Source: Stieleria varia (GTDB lineage Bacteria; Planctomycetota; Planctomycetia; Pirellulales; Pirellulaceae). Taken from it: a stretch of DNA of 64,000 nt. The stretch spans positions 8,866,001 through 8,930,000 of the forward strand of contig NZ_CP151726.1 in NCBI RefSeq assembly GCF_038443385.1, in the 5' to 3' direction. The stretch's first letter is position 1; every line of letters begins with the position of its first letter. The translations under genes and the position numbers were made by a program. The notes under the pieces were generated by a model that saw only the letters and a list, made by a program, of their open reading frames with translations, had not been told where the DNA came from and made no database searches. This document shows, piece by piece, positions 15,077 through 24,983 of this stretch.

Positions 15077-17881
15077 TCAGTGAGCCTCCAACCAGTTTTT
15101 TCCGGTTCCCATTTCGACCACGATGGGGACCTGCATCGGCATCGCTGTTTTCATCGCCTGTTCGATCACCGGCATCACTGTGTCCTGTTCGTCACGCGGC
15201 ATGTCAAAGACCAATTCGTCGTGAACGGTCAGCAGCATCTTGGTTTTGAAACCACCTGCGGCCAGCGCCTTGTGCACCTTGATCATCGCCAGTTTCAGCA
15301 TGTCTGCCGCCGTGCCTTGGATCGGACTGTTCATTGCCAAACGCTCTGCGGCAGCCACGACTCCTTTGCTGCGTGAGTTGATGTCACGGATGTATCGACG
15401 TCGGCCGGTTCGGGTGGCGACGTAGCCGTGTTCTTTGGCCTGCGCAATCGTTTCGTCGATGTAACGTTGCACGCCGGGGTACTTTTCAAAATAGTTGCGA
15501 ATCAACTCGCTCGCTTCCTCGCGTGGGATGTTCAACCTCTGTTGCAGGCCGAACGCTGAGATTCCATAGATGATTCCAAAGTTGACCGTTTTGGCTTTGT
15601 CACGCATCTCTCGAGTGACTTCGTCCGGTTCGACCTTGTAGACCTTGGACGCGGTGAATCGGTGGATGTCTTCGCCGCTGGAAAAGGCTTCCATCATCGC
15701 CGGGTCTTGGCTCAACTCGGCCATGACCCTCAGTTCGATTTGCGAATAGTCGGCTGAGAGCAAAAGGTGGTCGTCGTCTCGGGCCACGAATGCGGCACGA
15801 ATCTCGCGTCCGCGTTCCTTTCGAATCGGAATGGTTTGCAAGTTGGGATCGTTGGACTGCAAACGCCCCGTCGCCGTCCAAGTTTGACTGTAGTGCGTGT
15901 GCAGCCGACCGGTTTTGGGGTTCACCGCTTCGGGCAATTGATCGACGTAGACGGATTTCAATTTCCGAGCGTTTCGATAGTCGAGCACGTCGGCGACGAT
16001 CTGATGCTTGCTGGCCAGCTTTTCCAGTTCGGCTTCGCGTGTGGAATACTGTCCCGTGGCGGTTTTCTTTGGCTTGGCGACCAGCTCCAGTTCTTCATAG
16101 AGCACGACGCCCAACTGTTTGGGCGAGTCGATATTGAAGGGGTGTCCTGCGGCACTGTAGATACGGGCTTCCAGATCGCCGATCTCGGCCTGCAATTTGT
16201 CCGAATACTCGTGCAACGCTTCGCTGTTCAGCCGGATGCCTTCGTACTCCATGTCGATCAACACCGTCACGAGCGGACACTCCACGTCCATGCAGACCTC
16301 GCGAACTCCCAGTTCATCTATCTTGGGTGAGATCGCGTTGGCCACTTGCAGCGTCACATCTGCGTCTTCGCAAGCGTATTGAGAAAGTCTTTCCAGTGGA
16401 ACGTCACGCATGTTTTTTTGATTGGGACCTTTAGGGCCGATCAATGCGGACGTCGGGATGGGTTGGTAACCGAGATACAGGTTGGCCAAGTAGTCCAGTC
16501 CATGTTTCATCTCCGGTTCCATCATCGTGTGCACGAGCATGGTATCAAACAATGTCCCGCGGACTTCGATCCCGTGCCACTTCAACAGCGAGACGTCGTA
16601 CTTGAGATTGTGTCCGACCTTGCGAATCGATTCATTCTCGAAAACACAGCGGAATTCTTCCAGCACGGCACATGCGTCCTCCGCCGTTTCGCCACAGACG
16701 ACGTAGTAAGCGGTGTGAGGTTGGATGCAAAACGAGATGCCAAGCGGTTGGACGGTCCGGGGATCCAATCCTGTGGTTTCGGTGTCGAAACAAAATGATT
16801 CGACCGACATGAGTTCCGCGATCAGAGCGGCACGTTCATCTGCGGTTGTCACCGTGTGGTATTCGTGGGGCACGTCATCGATCTTTTTTTCGTCGACCGG
16901 ATCATCGAATAGCGTCGCTTGGATCTCCGTTTCCCGTTTTTCACGGATCACTGACGCACGCGAAGCAGCCGACGAGAACGATTTGCCAAACAAGCGTGTG
17001 CCGATCGTGTCGAATTCCAACTCCTGCAGCAACGCTTTGAGCTTTTCCTCGTCATAGGAGTCGTATTTCAATGCATCCAGATCGACCGTGTGAGGAACAT
17101 CCATTTGGATGGTGACGAGTTGCTTGGAAAGCAAGGCTTGCTCGCGGTTCTCTTCGATGCGTTCGCGTTGTTTGCCTTTCAGTTTGTCCGTGTTCTCAAG
17201 CAGGTTTTCGACGCTACCGAAATCGGCGATCAGTTTCTTGGCCGTCTTGGGGCCGATACCGGGGACGCCAGGGATATTGTCGCTGGAGTCTCCCATCAGA
17301 CCGAGCACATCGATGACTTGCTCGACCCGTTGAATCTCCCATTGAGCCAGGACCTCTGGAATGCCCAGCAATTCGACATCGCTGCCTTGTCGACCCGGCT
17401 TGTAGACGATGACGTCTTGGCGAACGAGTTGGTGGTAGTCTTTATCGGGGGTCACCATCCAAGTCAGGAACCCTTGATCGGACGCTTGATGGGCCAGTGT
17501 TCCGATGATGTCGTCGGCTTCGTAGCCCGGCATGCGAATCGCTGTGATGTTGAGGGCCTCCATCAGACGATCGATGTACGGCAATTGTTTGGAGATGTCC
17601 TCGGGCATCGCATCCCGTTGAGCTTTGTACTCTGGAAAAACCTTGTGTCGCTCGGTGGGTTCGGACGTGTCGAACGCGATTGCGATGTGAGTCGGTTCCT
17701 CGCGTTTCAGGATGTCCATGACCGTGTTCAGCATGCCAAAGACGGCCGAGGTGCAGAGGCCGCCGGAGGTGAAGCGGGGGCTGCGGACCAACGCAAAGTG
17801 GGCTCGGTAGACCAACGCCATGCCATCGAGCAAAAAAAGCTTGCGATCGTCTTGAAACAGGTCTTTGGGCTGTGCGTTCAT
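15077..17881 (-). CDS. polA: DNA polymerase I
   Basis: A 934-residue PolA with all three domains: 5'-3' exonuclease (LFLLDGMALVYRAHFAL at the start; GDSSDNIPGVPGIGPKTA around residues 195-215), 3'-5' proofreading exonuclease (DTETTG near residue 364, NLKYDVSLLKWHG, YACEDADVTLQ), and polymerase (motif A DYSQIELRVMAEL near 710, motif B RDKAKTVNFGIIYG, motif C VHDELVFD). The proofreading residues look intact, unlike in some thermophile PolA proteins. ATG 17881 is chosen because upstream in-frame residues do not match the family. It fills gaps during repair and Okazaki-fragment maturation. It is divergent from the gene at 18189. Confidence 0.96.
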   Translation of the reverse strand: MNAQPKDLFQDDRKLFLLDGMALVYRAHFALVRSPRFTSGGLCTSAVFGMLNTVMDILKREEPTHIAIAFDTSEPTERHKVFPEYKAQRDAMPEDISKQLPYIDRLMEALNITAIRMPGYEADDIIGTLAHQASDQGFLTWMVTPDKDYHQLVRQDVIVYKPGRQGSDVELLGIPEVLAQWEIQRVEQVIDVLGLMGDSSDNIPGVPGIGPKTAKKLIADFGSVENLLENTDKLKGKQRERIEENREQALLSKQLVTIQMDVPHTVDLDALKYDSYDEEKLKALLQELEFDTIGTRLFGKSFSSAASRASVIREKRETEIQATLFDDPVDEKKIDDVPHEYHTVTTADERAALIAELMSVESFCFDTETTGLDPRTVQPLGISFCIQPHTAYYVVCGETAEDACAVLEEFRCVFENESIRKVGHNLKYDVSLLKWHGIEVRGTLFDTMLVHTMMEPEMKHGLDYLANLYLGYQPIPTSALIGPKGPNQKNMRDVPLERLSQYACEDADVTLQVANAISPKIDELGVREVCMDVECPLVTVLIDMEYEGIRLNSEALHEYSDKLQAEIGDLEARIYSAAGHPFNIDSPKQLGVVLYEELELVAKPKKTATGQYSTREAELEKLASKHQIVADVLDYRNARKLKSVYVDQLPEAVNPKTGRLHTHYSQTWTATGRLQSNDPNLQTIPIRKERGREIRAAFVARDDDHLLLSADYSQIELRVMAELSQDPAMMEAFSSGEDIHRFTASKVYKVEPDEVTREMRDKAKTVNFGIIYGISAFGLQQRLNIPREEASELIRNYFEKYPGVQRYIDETIAQAKEHGYVATRTGRRRYIRDINSRSKGVVAAAERLAMNSPIQGTAADMLKLAMIKVHKALAAGGFKTKMLLTVHDELVFDMPRDEQDTVMPVIEQAMKTAMPMQVPIVVEMGTGKNWLEAH

Positions 17882-18188
17882 GCGTGGGAGGCGATCGGAT
17901 CGGGCAAGGGCGGCGATGGAAAGCTGGCAATGTAACATGGGGCGGGAATTGCCTGAACGGGCCGGTGAAATACTGCCGCTTGAGCCCCGTGGAACCAAAT
18001 TTAGCTGCAGAAACAACTCCAGGGAGTGTCGCGTCTCGGGGGACGCATCGCCGCGAGGAATCGCGCCCTGGATTGATTGTTTTGCAGCCTGAGTTCGTGT
18101 GAGCCAGCAAAATGCGGTACAGTCCCTTATCAGAACGATGACATCCGGTTCCCTCTTTTCAGAACGACCGCTGCAACGCGGGGAGATC
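17882..18188. promoter_or_regulatory. Divergent promoter region between polA and the voltage-sensor-like gene
   Basis: A 307-bp gap between oppositely directed start codons must contain both promoters. No clear sigma-70 boxes could be assigned. GGGAG at 18181-18185 serves the start at 18189. Short inverted segments (CCAGGG near 18021 and CCCTGG near 18068) enclose a GC-rich stretch of unknown role. Confidence 0.4.
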
Positions 18189-19205
18189 ATGAAATCCCGA
18201 TCACGACGCATGGCGCAGTGGATCGCTGGACGTGCGGAAGTGTTTATGTTCTGGCTATCGGCAGTCTTTTTGGTCTGCATGGCGATTCTCGTCGTGCTGT
18301 GGGTCGATGTGCCCGGTGTTCAGAGCATCGCCGCGGAAGCACGTGCGCAAGGCCTGACGGCGGAACCGGCCGAATTGATTGCCGGCGAAATCTTTCGGAA
18401 TCGGCTAGAGATCGTTGTGCTGTCGGTGATGAGTGTGATCTGGCCGATCGTGGTGATGGAGGCGATCGCGCATTGGGTCACCAGGCCGTGGAATCGTCAA
18501 ACACGACGATATCACTGGTTCAGTTTTTTGTTCTGTGTGTGCCCCGCATTGCGGATGTGCGCACGCAGTCCTGAGATGGGTTATCGATTATGGCTCCCGT
18601 TTTTGGGATGGCGACGAGCGGACAAAAGCTTGCAGCGAAAACTGGAGCGGATGTTCAGCTTTCCGATGCTCGTCATCGCATTGATGATCTTGCCGATTCT
18701 GGTCACGGAATTCTTTCTGAAAGTCCAAATCGCCCAGTACGCTTGGTTGCGACTGCTGTTGCACTTGGGCACGGGCGTGATCTGGTTCGCGTTTGCGGCG
18801 GAGTTCATCCTGATGGTCTCGGTGGCGGAAAAAAAGATCGCCTACTGCAAAGCCAACTGGATTGACTTGGCGATCATCTTGTTGCCCCTGTTGTCGTTCT
18901 TGCGTTCTCTGACCATGTTGCGTAGCACACGCCTGGCCAAGCTGATGGGACTGCCGCAGATCACGCGGCTTGCACGCGTCTACCAATTGCGAGGCACTCT
19001 GTTTCGAGCACTTCGCGCCTTGATCCTGCTGGAGTTCGCCCATCGTGTTTTCAAGACGAGCACAGAGAGACGCGTGGCGAGACTCAAGACGGAACTCGCG
19101 GAGTCAGAAAAGCACGCGAGATTCCTGCGATTGAAGATCGCTCGATTGGAACGCGAGAACGGAGTGGAAGATGTTGTTGAGGAACCAGCCGTCGATGGAG
19201 AGTAG
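18189..19205 (+). CDS. Voltage-sensor-like membrane protein with C-terminal coiled coil, no pore
   Basis: A 338-residue protein. Two N-terminal membrane helices (about residues 16-38 and 75-95) precede a four-helix unit that resembles an ion-channel voltage sensor. S1-like is MLVIALMILPILVTEFFL. S2-like contains WFAFAAEFILMV with a Glu, followed by AEKKIAYCKANWIDLAI (the family link plus the S3 Asp). S4-like is rich in spaced Arg/Lys (MLRSTRLAKLMGLPQITRLARVYQLRG). There is no S5-pore-S6 or TVGYG-type filter. The last 55 residues are a charged coiled coil (RRVARLKTELAESEKHARFLRLK). This layout recalls Hv1-type proton channels or isolated voltage sensors. Function is inferred only; it may simply be a Kv-family relative that lost its pore. 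Start ATG 18189 has GGGAG upstream. Confidence 0.65.
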   Translation: MKSRSRRMAQWIAGRAEVFMFWLSAVFLVCMAILVVLWVDVPGVQSIAAEARAQGLTAEPAELIAGEIFRNRLEIVVLSVMSVIWPIVVMEAIAHWVTRPWNRQTRRYHWFSFLFCVCPALRMCARSPEMGYRLWLPFLGWRRADKSLQRKLERMFSFPMLVIALMILPILVTEFFLKVQIAQYAWLRLLLHLGTGVIWFAFAAEFILMVSVAEKKIAYCKANWIDLAIILLPLLSFLRSLTMLRSTRLAKLMGLPQITRLARVYQLRGTLFRALRALILLEFAHRVFKTSTERRVARLKTELAESEKHARFLRLKIARLERENGVEDVVEEPAVDGE

Positions 19206-19239
19206 AAGCGTCAAGTGCAAAACGCGTGGATACCAGGAT

Positions 19240-22200
19240 TCATTGCTCCCGTGGGATGCTTCTGACGATTCGGAATCCGTAGTACTGGGAGTGATAATTG
19301 GGTTCAATGTGCGCGTACCCCGTCACGGTCAACGCGCTCAGGCCGCTGTTCATTGCCCCACCAAGCAGAGTTCCTTGCATGTCATCGGTCACTGGCTCGA
19401 CCGGGATGCGATCATCGATGTCCAAAACCCACTCCCAGACGTTGCCGTGAGTGTCAAACAGGCCGAACGGATTGGGCGACAAAGCCCCGACCGGCTGAGT
19501 GAGTCCCAATGCGTTGCCCGCGTACCAGGAATATTCACCGACGAGATCCGGCGGTGAACCAAAAAAGAATCTCGCATCGGCGTGAGCACGACATGCATAC
19601 CGCCACTCTTGCGCGGTGGGCAGCCGATAGCCTTGGAGTTGTCTGAAATTGGGTTTCAACCTCATGCCGGACCGATACTCCCCTGATTCATTCGGTTCAT
19701 AGCACCACTGATCCTCGGGGATCCTTTCGTGTCGACTAAGCCAGTTGCAATACGCAGCGGCCTCGAACCAATTCACGTGATGTGCCGGGCACTGAATGCT
19801 ATGAGCGACGTTGCCATCGTGTCGGTAAGACGAATTGAACTGGTTGAATTGTTCGATGGTCACTTCATGGGTGGCGACGGCCAAGTCATAGGTTGGGTCC
19901 GTTGTCGCAGTGAAGAACGGGGCTGGCAGCACGGTAAACGCTTGTCGCTGGGAGTTCACGAACCATTGACGGCGTCCCGCCCAAGCAGACTGAGTCACAT
20001 TTTTGCGAAGCTGATCGAGCTTGGAATCCAGAGCGATCATGGTTTCATCGCGAAACGCACGCCCGACGGCGGCCTGTTGCTCAGCGGATCGTTGCCCGTC
20101 AGGTATCTCCAGAACCTTGGCCATCGTCGATTCATAGATCTCCCGCACGTTGTCATCGGAAAGTCGTTTTCGATAGAAACGAATATCATCGATCCAACCG
20201 GAGATCGGAAACTCTCCGAAGCGTGAACCCAGCACGACAGGCGCCGTTGTCTCGATGGAATCTGTCAAGCGATCCGCCAGATGCTGCACTTCAACGGCAA
20301 CGCCATCGATGTAGATTTTCACGCCGCTAGCGAGTGAGCTTCCGTCATAGGTCACAAAGAAGTGATACCAACCGTTGATCTCGATCGAATCGGTAGTGAT
20401 GACTTTGATGTAGTTGTCCGGCTCCTGATGCACCAAGTGCGCGGCCACGCGATTCCCGTCCAGCCAAAGATCAAATCCCCTACGTCCACTGCTCGCCTGC
20501 ATGCGAGAGAACGCGCCGCCCCACTGCGGCGAGTTTCGACTGTAAAGCCAACAACCGTAGGAAAACGCTTCGTCGCGTTCGACGGACATCGCGTCGCCCA
20601 ATGTGATGCCATCGTCGCCATCAAGCTCGAGACAGTACCCGAGAATGCCGGTCACTTTCTTGCTCACCGCAACCGTCTGCTGCAACTCCGCCTGCGCGGA
20701 CGAGTTGATGATAAGCGAGATTTCGTCGGGGGAGTCGATCGCGAGACGAAATTCGGGTGACTCTCCCGTCAAAACAGCTTCCCCCTCAAACCGTTTGACC
20801 AACTCGTCTTCCCAAGTCGTTCGCCGGCTGGCGCGATCGGCCATCGCCGCTTTACGGATCGCCTCGGTTGTCTCAATTTGAGACATCCAGTACCGTGTCC
20901 GTTCTCTCGTTTCGTCGTCGAACGCTGTCAGCTCGGTCGGCGTCGGCATTGTTTCAACGCGAAGCTGAGAAAGTGCCCAGAGTGCGGATTGATGAATCCC
21001 GCCATCAATGTGTTCTTGCGATAGTTTCGTCAACTGTCCGACCACGCGGTCCCGATCGGGCGTCGAGAGCCCTCGCAAACCTTGACGCCCCAGCGTTTCC
21101 ACCAGTTCGCGAGTGATCTCGACATCGGTTTTCGGATCCGTGATATGGTCAAGGACTTTTTCGGTGTCGATTGAGATCTCAGAAGCGTAGTGCTTGACCA
21201 GGGATCGGGTGGCTGGATTCCATGACGGGTGCCAACTGGGTTGCTGCAACAGCTCGATGTATTGGTCGATGTCACCAAAGTGGGCAAGTGTCACTGCGGC
21301 GATGGCAACCGCATGATGGCGAGGCAAGTATTCTGAGCTGGGACCGGTATCCTGAATCCGGTGTTTTACCAGATCATTCAGTGCGTCGGTCACTTCGGAA
21401 AGATGTGGTTCCAGGACGGCGACCAGCGGCGCCAACTCCAGACGCTTGCGGCCGCGGATCAATGCCTCGACCAATTGGCTGGGCGAGTCCGACAGGAACC
21501 GTGCCAATGTGATCGCGGCGCGTTCACGAACGAGGTCACTGGAATTGGATTCGCCCATCAAAGCCAGCAGGTGCGGTGTCAACACATCGCGAACCGCATT
21601 GAGTTGATCAATGCGGGTCGGCAAGTGAAACGAAGGAACGGTCGAGTCATCTGCGGTCAGGTGAGTGACCATGCGGGGTGCTAGTTCAGACCATCGTGTG
21701 TCTTGGGGTGTAAACTTGGCCAACGCACATCCGGCTTGAAATCGTTGGCCGGCATCTGCATTTTCATCTTGTGCAGTATTCCAAAGCCGCTCGATCGAAT
21801 CCGTACCGGGCGAGATGAAATCACGCACGACTTGAAACTCGCCGATCGACAGATTCGGTATCTGCCCCATCAAGTAAGATTCACGCTGGGGATGATCGAG
21901 GGGCAATGCGAGGGTCAAACGCAATTTTTCTTTGCTGCCATCGGTCGCTCGGTCATGCTCACGCAGGATGGTCGGCTCTGCCCATTGGCGCAGTGGCACC
22001 AGTTGCTGAAGGGACTGGGGCAGTTCGACGATTTCTACCTTTGACAGGCCTCGGACCATTTCGTTGGCTTGTGAGATCTGTCGTTGCTCCACTTGGTGAC
22101 GTTGCAACTCAAAGGCGGCGAATCCCAGCAGCAGTAAACAAGCGGTAACGGTAGCGACCTGTAACAAATGAACGCGTTTAGCGCGTTTCATGACCGCGAT

Positions 22201-24735
22201 TTCTTGAGAGTTCCAACGGCTACGGTCTGTTAGCCAGCGGATTCTCAAGTCTTCTGTCAACGTCGGCAGGTGTCTGTTTTCCGGCTTGGCGTCCCACAGT
22301 GTGGCGCGTTCGCTGAGCAACAGTTCCGCCCGCCCGCGCCGGGTCTCGCGTTGTTTTTGAGTCAGCCAAGAACGCAGGGAGTGAACGAGGTAGTCGTGAG
22401 TCAGTTGATAGCGACCGTGGCCGGATGGGTTCTGTTGTTTGGCGTCGATCTCCTGCTGTTGATCATCATGGTCACAGGGAGTGATCAAGCGGACTTCCGT
22501 ATCCAAAATGGTCATCAATTCGGAAAAGTCTTTGGAGTCCGGTTTGTATCCTGAGGCTTGATTCAATTCGGCGATGGTTCTGCTGTGTCCACGGATGCTT
22601 TCGCCCGCTGACGGCAGCAACTCGTGCAACGTTCGCCTTGCTGCTTTGGCGTGGTACCGATGAGCTAGTGGCGCGGAGTCGCCGTCAAAGGTTTCTTCAA
22701 GGAATTTGAGTCCGACGCCTTGTGCTCCGCCGACTTGACGCAGCGATTCGATCGTCCACGGCCGTGACTTCATGATTTCGGCGAACAGTGCCAAGCGAAC
22801 GCAGATGACTTTGCCGTCACTGGCAAGCTGGTCGATGGCCATCCGCAAGAACGTTTCTTGCGCGGAGCTGAGTTTTGCGGGAGGCTTTGGCAACGCACCA
22901 AAAGCGCGACCGTAGGCATCCAGGACTTTGATCGCGTGGCGAACAGGAAAAAGATCGACCGAGGCTGCGTTGTGGCCTTCGGAGATTCTCGCTTCCAACT
23001 CTCGCATGAACCCGGTCGCCGCCATCCAGAAATCGTCTCGCACCAACACCAGGACTTGAATACGTCCTCCATCACATTGCCGCAGGGCTTGAACCAGCGT
23101 TCCGCCGTCGTTGGTCGAATGTGCGTGAAGCCATTGTTCAAACTGATCCAAGACGACCACGATCTTGTGGCCCAACGGTGGTCCGAATCCGTTGCGAATC
23201 ATCTTGAACAAGTCGACCAGCGAGCGTTCTCGTGGCAAGGTCGGGCACTGGTGATGCAAAGCGGTCAACAAGCGACTCTCGGTCTCATTTGCCGATGATT
23301 CGATGAAGATCGCTTTGACGTGGGAGGAGAGTCGTGGCAGTAAGCCGGCTTGAACCAGTGATGACTTGCCGCAGCCGGAGGGACCGTAGATCAAACCGAC
23401 CGGAAACGTACGCTCGCTGTGCGTCTCTTCTAATCGCGTTTTCCAGAAACGAATCGAATCGGGTAGTCCATCACGATCACGAGCCCCTGGCAACAGCTCC
23501 AGAAAGAAGTCCGCATCGTGCGAGTCGAACGAACGGATCCCTTTGGGGACGATTGCCAAACCTCGTGAACTGCTGGACTCCGTCGACCGATCCACAGCAG
23601 TCTCCACCGTGGCTGACTGAGTGTTGCCAACGTCTGTCGTTTGCGAGTTACGATCGGACGTGGACACCTGCTCGGTGCCCACTGTCGTTCGCGGAGGTTC
23701 CGATGCCGGATGAGACTGCACGCTGCTGGCGGACGTCCGGTTGGGTTCGTAGGCAGCCAGGAAATGCTGCAAGTCCTCGGCCATGTCGACGGCCGATGCG
23801 TATCGCTCTGAGGCGAGCTTGGCCATCGCCTTTTGGCAGATCCTTTCGAGCGGTTTTGGGACGTCCTCGTTGTATTGGCGAGGTGGTCGTGGTTCGTAGC
23901 TGGCGACTTGCTCCAGTACGTTGGCGCGTTTGGCACCGCGAAACGGTCGACGTCCGGTCAACATTTCATAGAGCACCACACCGAGACTGAACACATCGCT
24001 GCGTCCGTCGACTCGGTGGCCTTCGCCTCTCGCCTGTTCCGGGCTGGTGTAGGAAGGCGTGCCGACATAACGCGGTTCCGATTCGAGCGACTCTTCACTC
24101 AGAGCCAAACCGAAATCGACCAAGTACGGCGTGCCGGCCTTATCGATCAATATGTTGCCAGGTTTGACGTCCCGGTGAACCAAACCGTTCTTGTGTGCGT
24201 GTTGCAAAGCGTCTGCAATCGTCGCGGTGATCTTTGCGGCCGTGTAGAAATTGACAGGCGACTGGCGCAGCAACGTTGCAAGATTGCAACCGTCGATGTA
24301 CTTGGAGACAAAGTAGAACGGGACTTCCGCAGTCGATCCCACGTCGTGAACGGGAACGATGTGCGGATGATCCAGCTTGGCAACGTTGCGTGCTTCCTCG
24401 AGGTACAGCGACGCATCCGACGGATTCGCCACCAAATCACGATGGGCAATCTTGATGGCGACCAGTCGTCCGAGTTGTTCGTCGCGCGCCAAATAAACCG
24501 ATCCGAAGCCTCCTCGCCCGAGCAGTTTCTTGATTCGGTAACGATCGACCCGCTCCAGCAGCGGCGTCTGTGAGGACACATCAGCTTTTCCGTCCCCGCC
24601 GGTCTCGGTCAGATCCGGCATCTCGTCAGGACGCAGCAGTGTGAAATCCACGTCGAACGAGGCACTTGAGTCCGCTGTGTCGTCCATCTGAGGATCGGGT
24701 GCCCCGTCGCGAGTTTCACGATCGTCTGCTGTCAT
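19240..24735 (-). CDS. Giant Ser/Thr protein kinase - STAND NTPase - LamG - FGE-like fusion protein
   Basis: A protein of 1831 residues. Residues 65-330 are a complete Ser/Thr kinase (GRGGFG at 73-78, catalytic Lys 95, HRDVKPGN at 187-194, DFG 207-209). A Ser/Thr/Gln-rich linker runs from 331 to 390. An nSTAND-type P-loop NTPase has Walker A GPSGCGKS at 451-458 and Walker B VVVLDQFE. A single membrane segment lies near 855-877, followed by a helical-repeat region, a LamG/concanavalin-like domain near 1365-1535 (FSYGCWLYSRNSPQWGGAF, IDDIRFYRKRLSDDNV) and a formylglycine-generating-enzyme-like domain near 1594-1825 (YRLPTAQEWRYACRA, GLFDTHGNVWEW). The FGE-like domain has no cysteine pair where the catalytic Cys lie, so it is probably a binding module. 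The kinase and NTPase would be cytoplasmic and the LamG/FGE part outside, making a sensor kinase. A sulfatase gene follows on the far side of a repeat region. Confidence 0.88.
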   Translation of the reverse strand: MTADDRETRDGAPDPQMDDTADSSASFDVDFTLLRPDEMPDLTETGGDGKADVSSQTPLLERVDRYRIKKLLGRGGFGSVYLARDEQLGRLVAIKIAHRDLVANPSDASLYLEEARNVAKLDHPHIVPVHDVGSTAEVPFYFVSKYIDGCNLATLLRQSPVNFYTAAKITATIADALQHAHKNGLVHRDVKPGNILIDKAGTPYLVDFGLALSEESLESEPRYVGTPSYTSPEQARGEGHRVDGRSDVFSLGVVLYEMLTGRRPFRGAKRANVLEQVASYEPRPPRQYNEDVPKPLERICQKAMAKLASERYASAVDMAEDLQHFLAAYEPNRTSASSVQSHPASEPPRTTVGTEQVSTSDRNSQTTDVGNTQSATVETAVDRSTESSSSRGLAIVPKGIRSFDSHDADFFLELLPGARDRDGLPDSIRFWKTRLEETHSERTFPVGLIYGPSGCGKSSLVQAGLLPRLSSHVKAIFIESSANETESRLLTALHHQCPTLPRERSLVDLFKMIRNGFGPPLGHKIVVVLDQFEQWLHAHSTNDGGTLVQALRQCDGGRIQVLVLVRDDFWMAATGFMRELEARISEGHNAASVDLFPVRHAIKVLDAYGRAFGALPKPPAKLSSAQETFLRMAIDQLASDGKVICVRLALFAEIMKSRPWTIESLRQVGGAQGVGLKFLEETFDGDSAPLAHRYHAKAARRTLHELLPSAGESIRGHSRTIAELNQASGYKPDSKDFSELMTILDTEVRLITPCDHDDQQQEIDAKQQNPSGHGRYQLTHDYLVHSLRSWLTQKQRETRRGRAELLLSERATLWDAKPENRHLPTLTEDLRIRWLTDRSRWNSQEIAVMKRAKRVHLLQVATVTACLLLLGFAAFELQRHQVEQRQISQANEMVRGLSKVEIVELPQSLQQLVPLRQWAEPTILREHDRATDGSKEKLRLTLALPLDHPQRESYLMGQIPNLSIGEFQVVRDFISPGTDSIERLWNTAQDENADAGQRFQAGCALAKFTPQDTRWSELAPRMVTHLTADDSTVPSFHLPTRIDQLNAVRDVLTPHLLALMGESNSSDLVRERAAITLARFLSDSPSQLVEALIRGRKRLELAPLVAVLEPHLSEVTDALNDLVKHRIQDTGPSSEYLPRHHAVAIAAVTLAHFGDIDQYIELLQQPSWHPSWNPATRSLVKHYASEISIDTEKVLDHITDPKTDVEITRELVETLGRQGLRGLSTPDRDRVVGQLTKLSQEHIDGGIHQSALWALSQLRVETMPTPTELTAFDDETRERTRYWMSQIETTEAIRKAAMADRASRRTTWEDELVKRFEGEAVLTGESPEFRLAIDSPDEISLIINSSAQAELQQTVAVSKKVTGILGYCLELDGDDGITLGDAMSVERDEAFSYGCWLYSRNSPQWGGAFSRMQASSGRRGFDLWLDGNRVAAHLVHQEPDNYIKVITTDSIEINGWYHFFVTYDGSSLASGVKIYIDGVAVEVQHLADRLTDSIETTAPVVLGSRFGEFPISGWIDDIRFYRKRLSDDNVREIYESTMAKVLEIPDGQRSAEQQAAVGRAFRDETMIALDSKLDQLRKNVTQSAWAGRRQWFVNSQRQAFTVLPAPFFTATTDPTYDLAVATHEVTIEQFNQFNSSYRHDGNVAHSIQCPAHHVNWFEAAAYCNWLSRHERIPEDQWCYEPNESGEYRSGMRLKPNFRQLQGYRLPTAQEWRYACRAHADARFFFGSPPDLVGEYSWYAGNALGLTQPVGALSPNPFGLFDTHGNVWEWVLDIDDRIPVEPVTDDMQGTLLGGAMNSGLSALTVTGYAHIEPNYHSQYYGFRIVRSIPREQ

Positions 24736-24801
24736 GGGCTCTCAACTTTGTAGAGAAATGCCCTGAATGCCTCAAACGTTCAGGCAACTGAAAGAGTTAG
24801 G

Positions 24802-24934
24802 CTAGTGCATCGTCCGGTCTTGATTTTGGGGTTAGCCGTTTTGGCGTTAGCCACGGTTGTGTCACGAAAACCGTGGCTAACGCCAAAACGGCTCATCTAC
24901 CGAACCCACGTTCTAAGACTGGACGATGCACTAG
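24802..24934. mobile_element. 133-bp MITE-like palindromic element, copy 1
   Basis: It starts with CTAGTGCATCGTCC and ends with GGACGATGCACTAG, giving terminal inverted repeats of about 20 bp. Inside, a 25-bp arm beginning AGCCGTTTTGGCG (24834) pairs with its inverse ending CGCCAAAACGGCT, so the whole element folds on itself. It has no gene. Full-length copies of exactly the same length are at 34891-35023 (same orientation) and 43879-44011 (opposite orientation). The ends are CTAG, a likely target-site duplication. Confidence 0.85.
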
Positions 24935-24983
24935 GAAAGCCGATTACTATACCACAACCGGTAAGTAACACACGTTACGTAGA

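Noticed and set aside
17882..18280. N-terminal extension of polA to 18280
   Set aside because: The extra 133 residues show no similarity to PolA, which begins normally at 17881, and the extension would overlap the divergent gene start.
19240..19960. Functional formylglycine-generating enzyme for the nearby sulfatases
   Set aside because: The FGE-like domain of the kinase fusion lacks the active-site cysteines in the GGAMNSGLSALT region, so it should not activate sulfatases.
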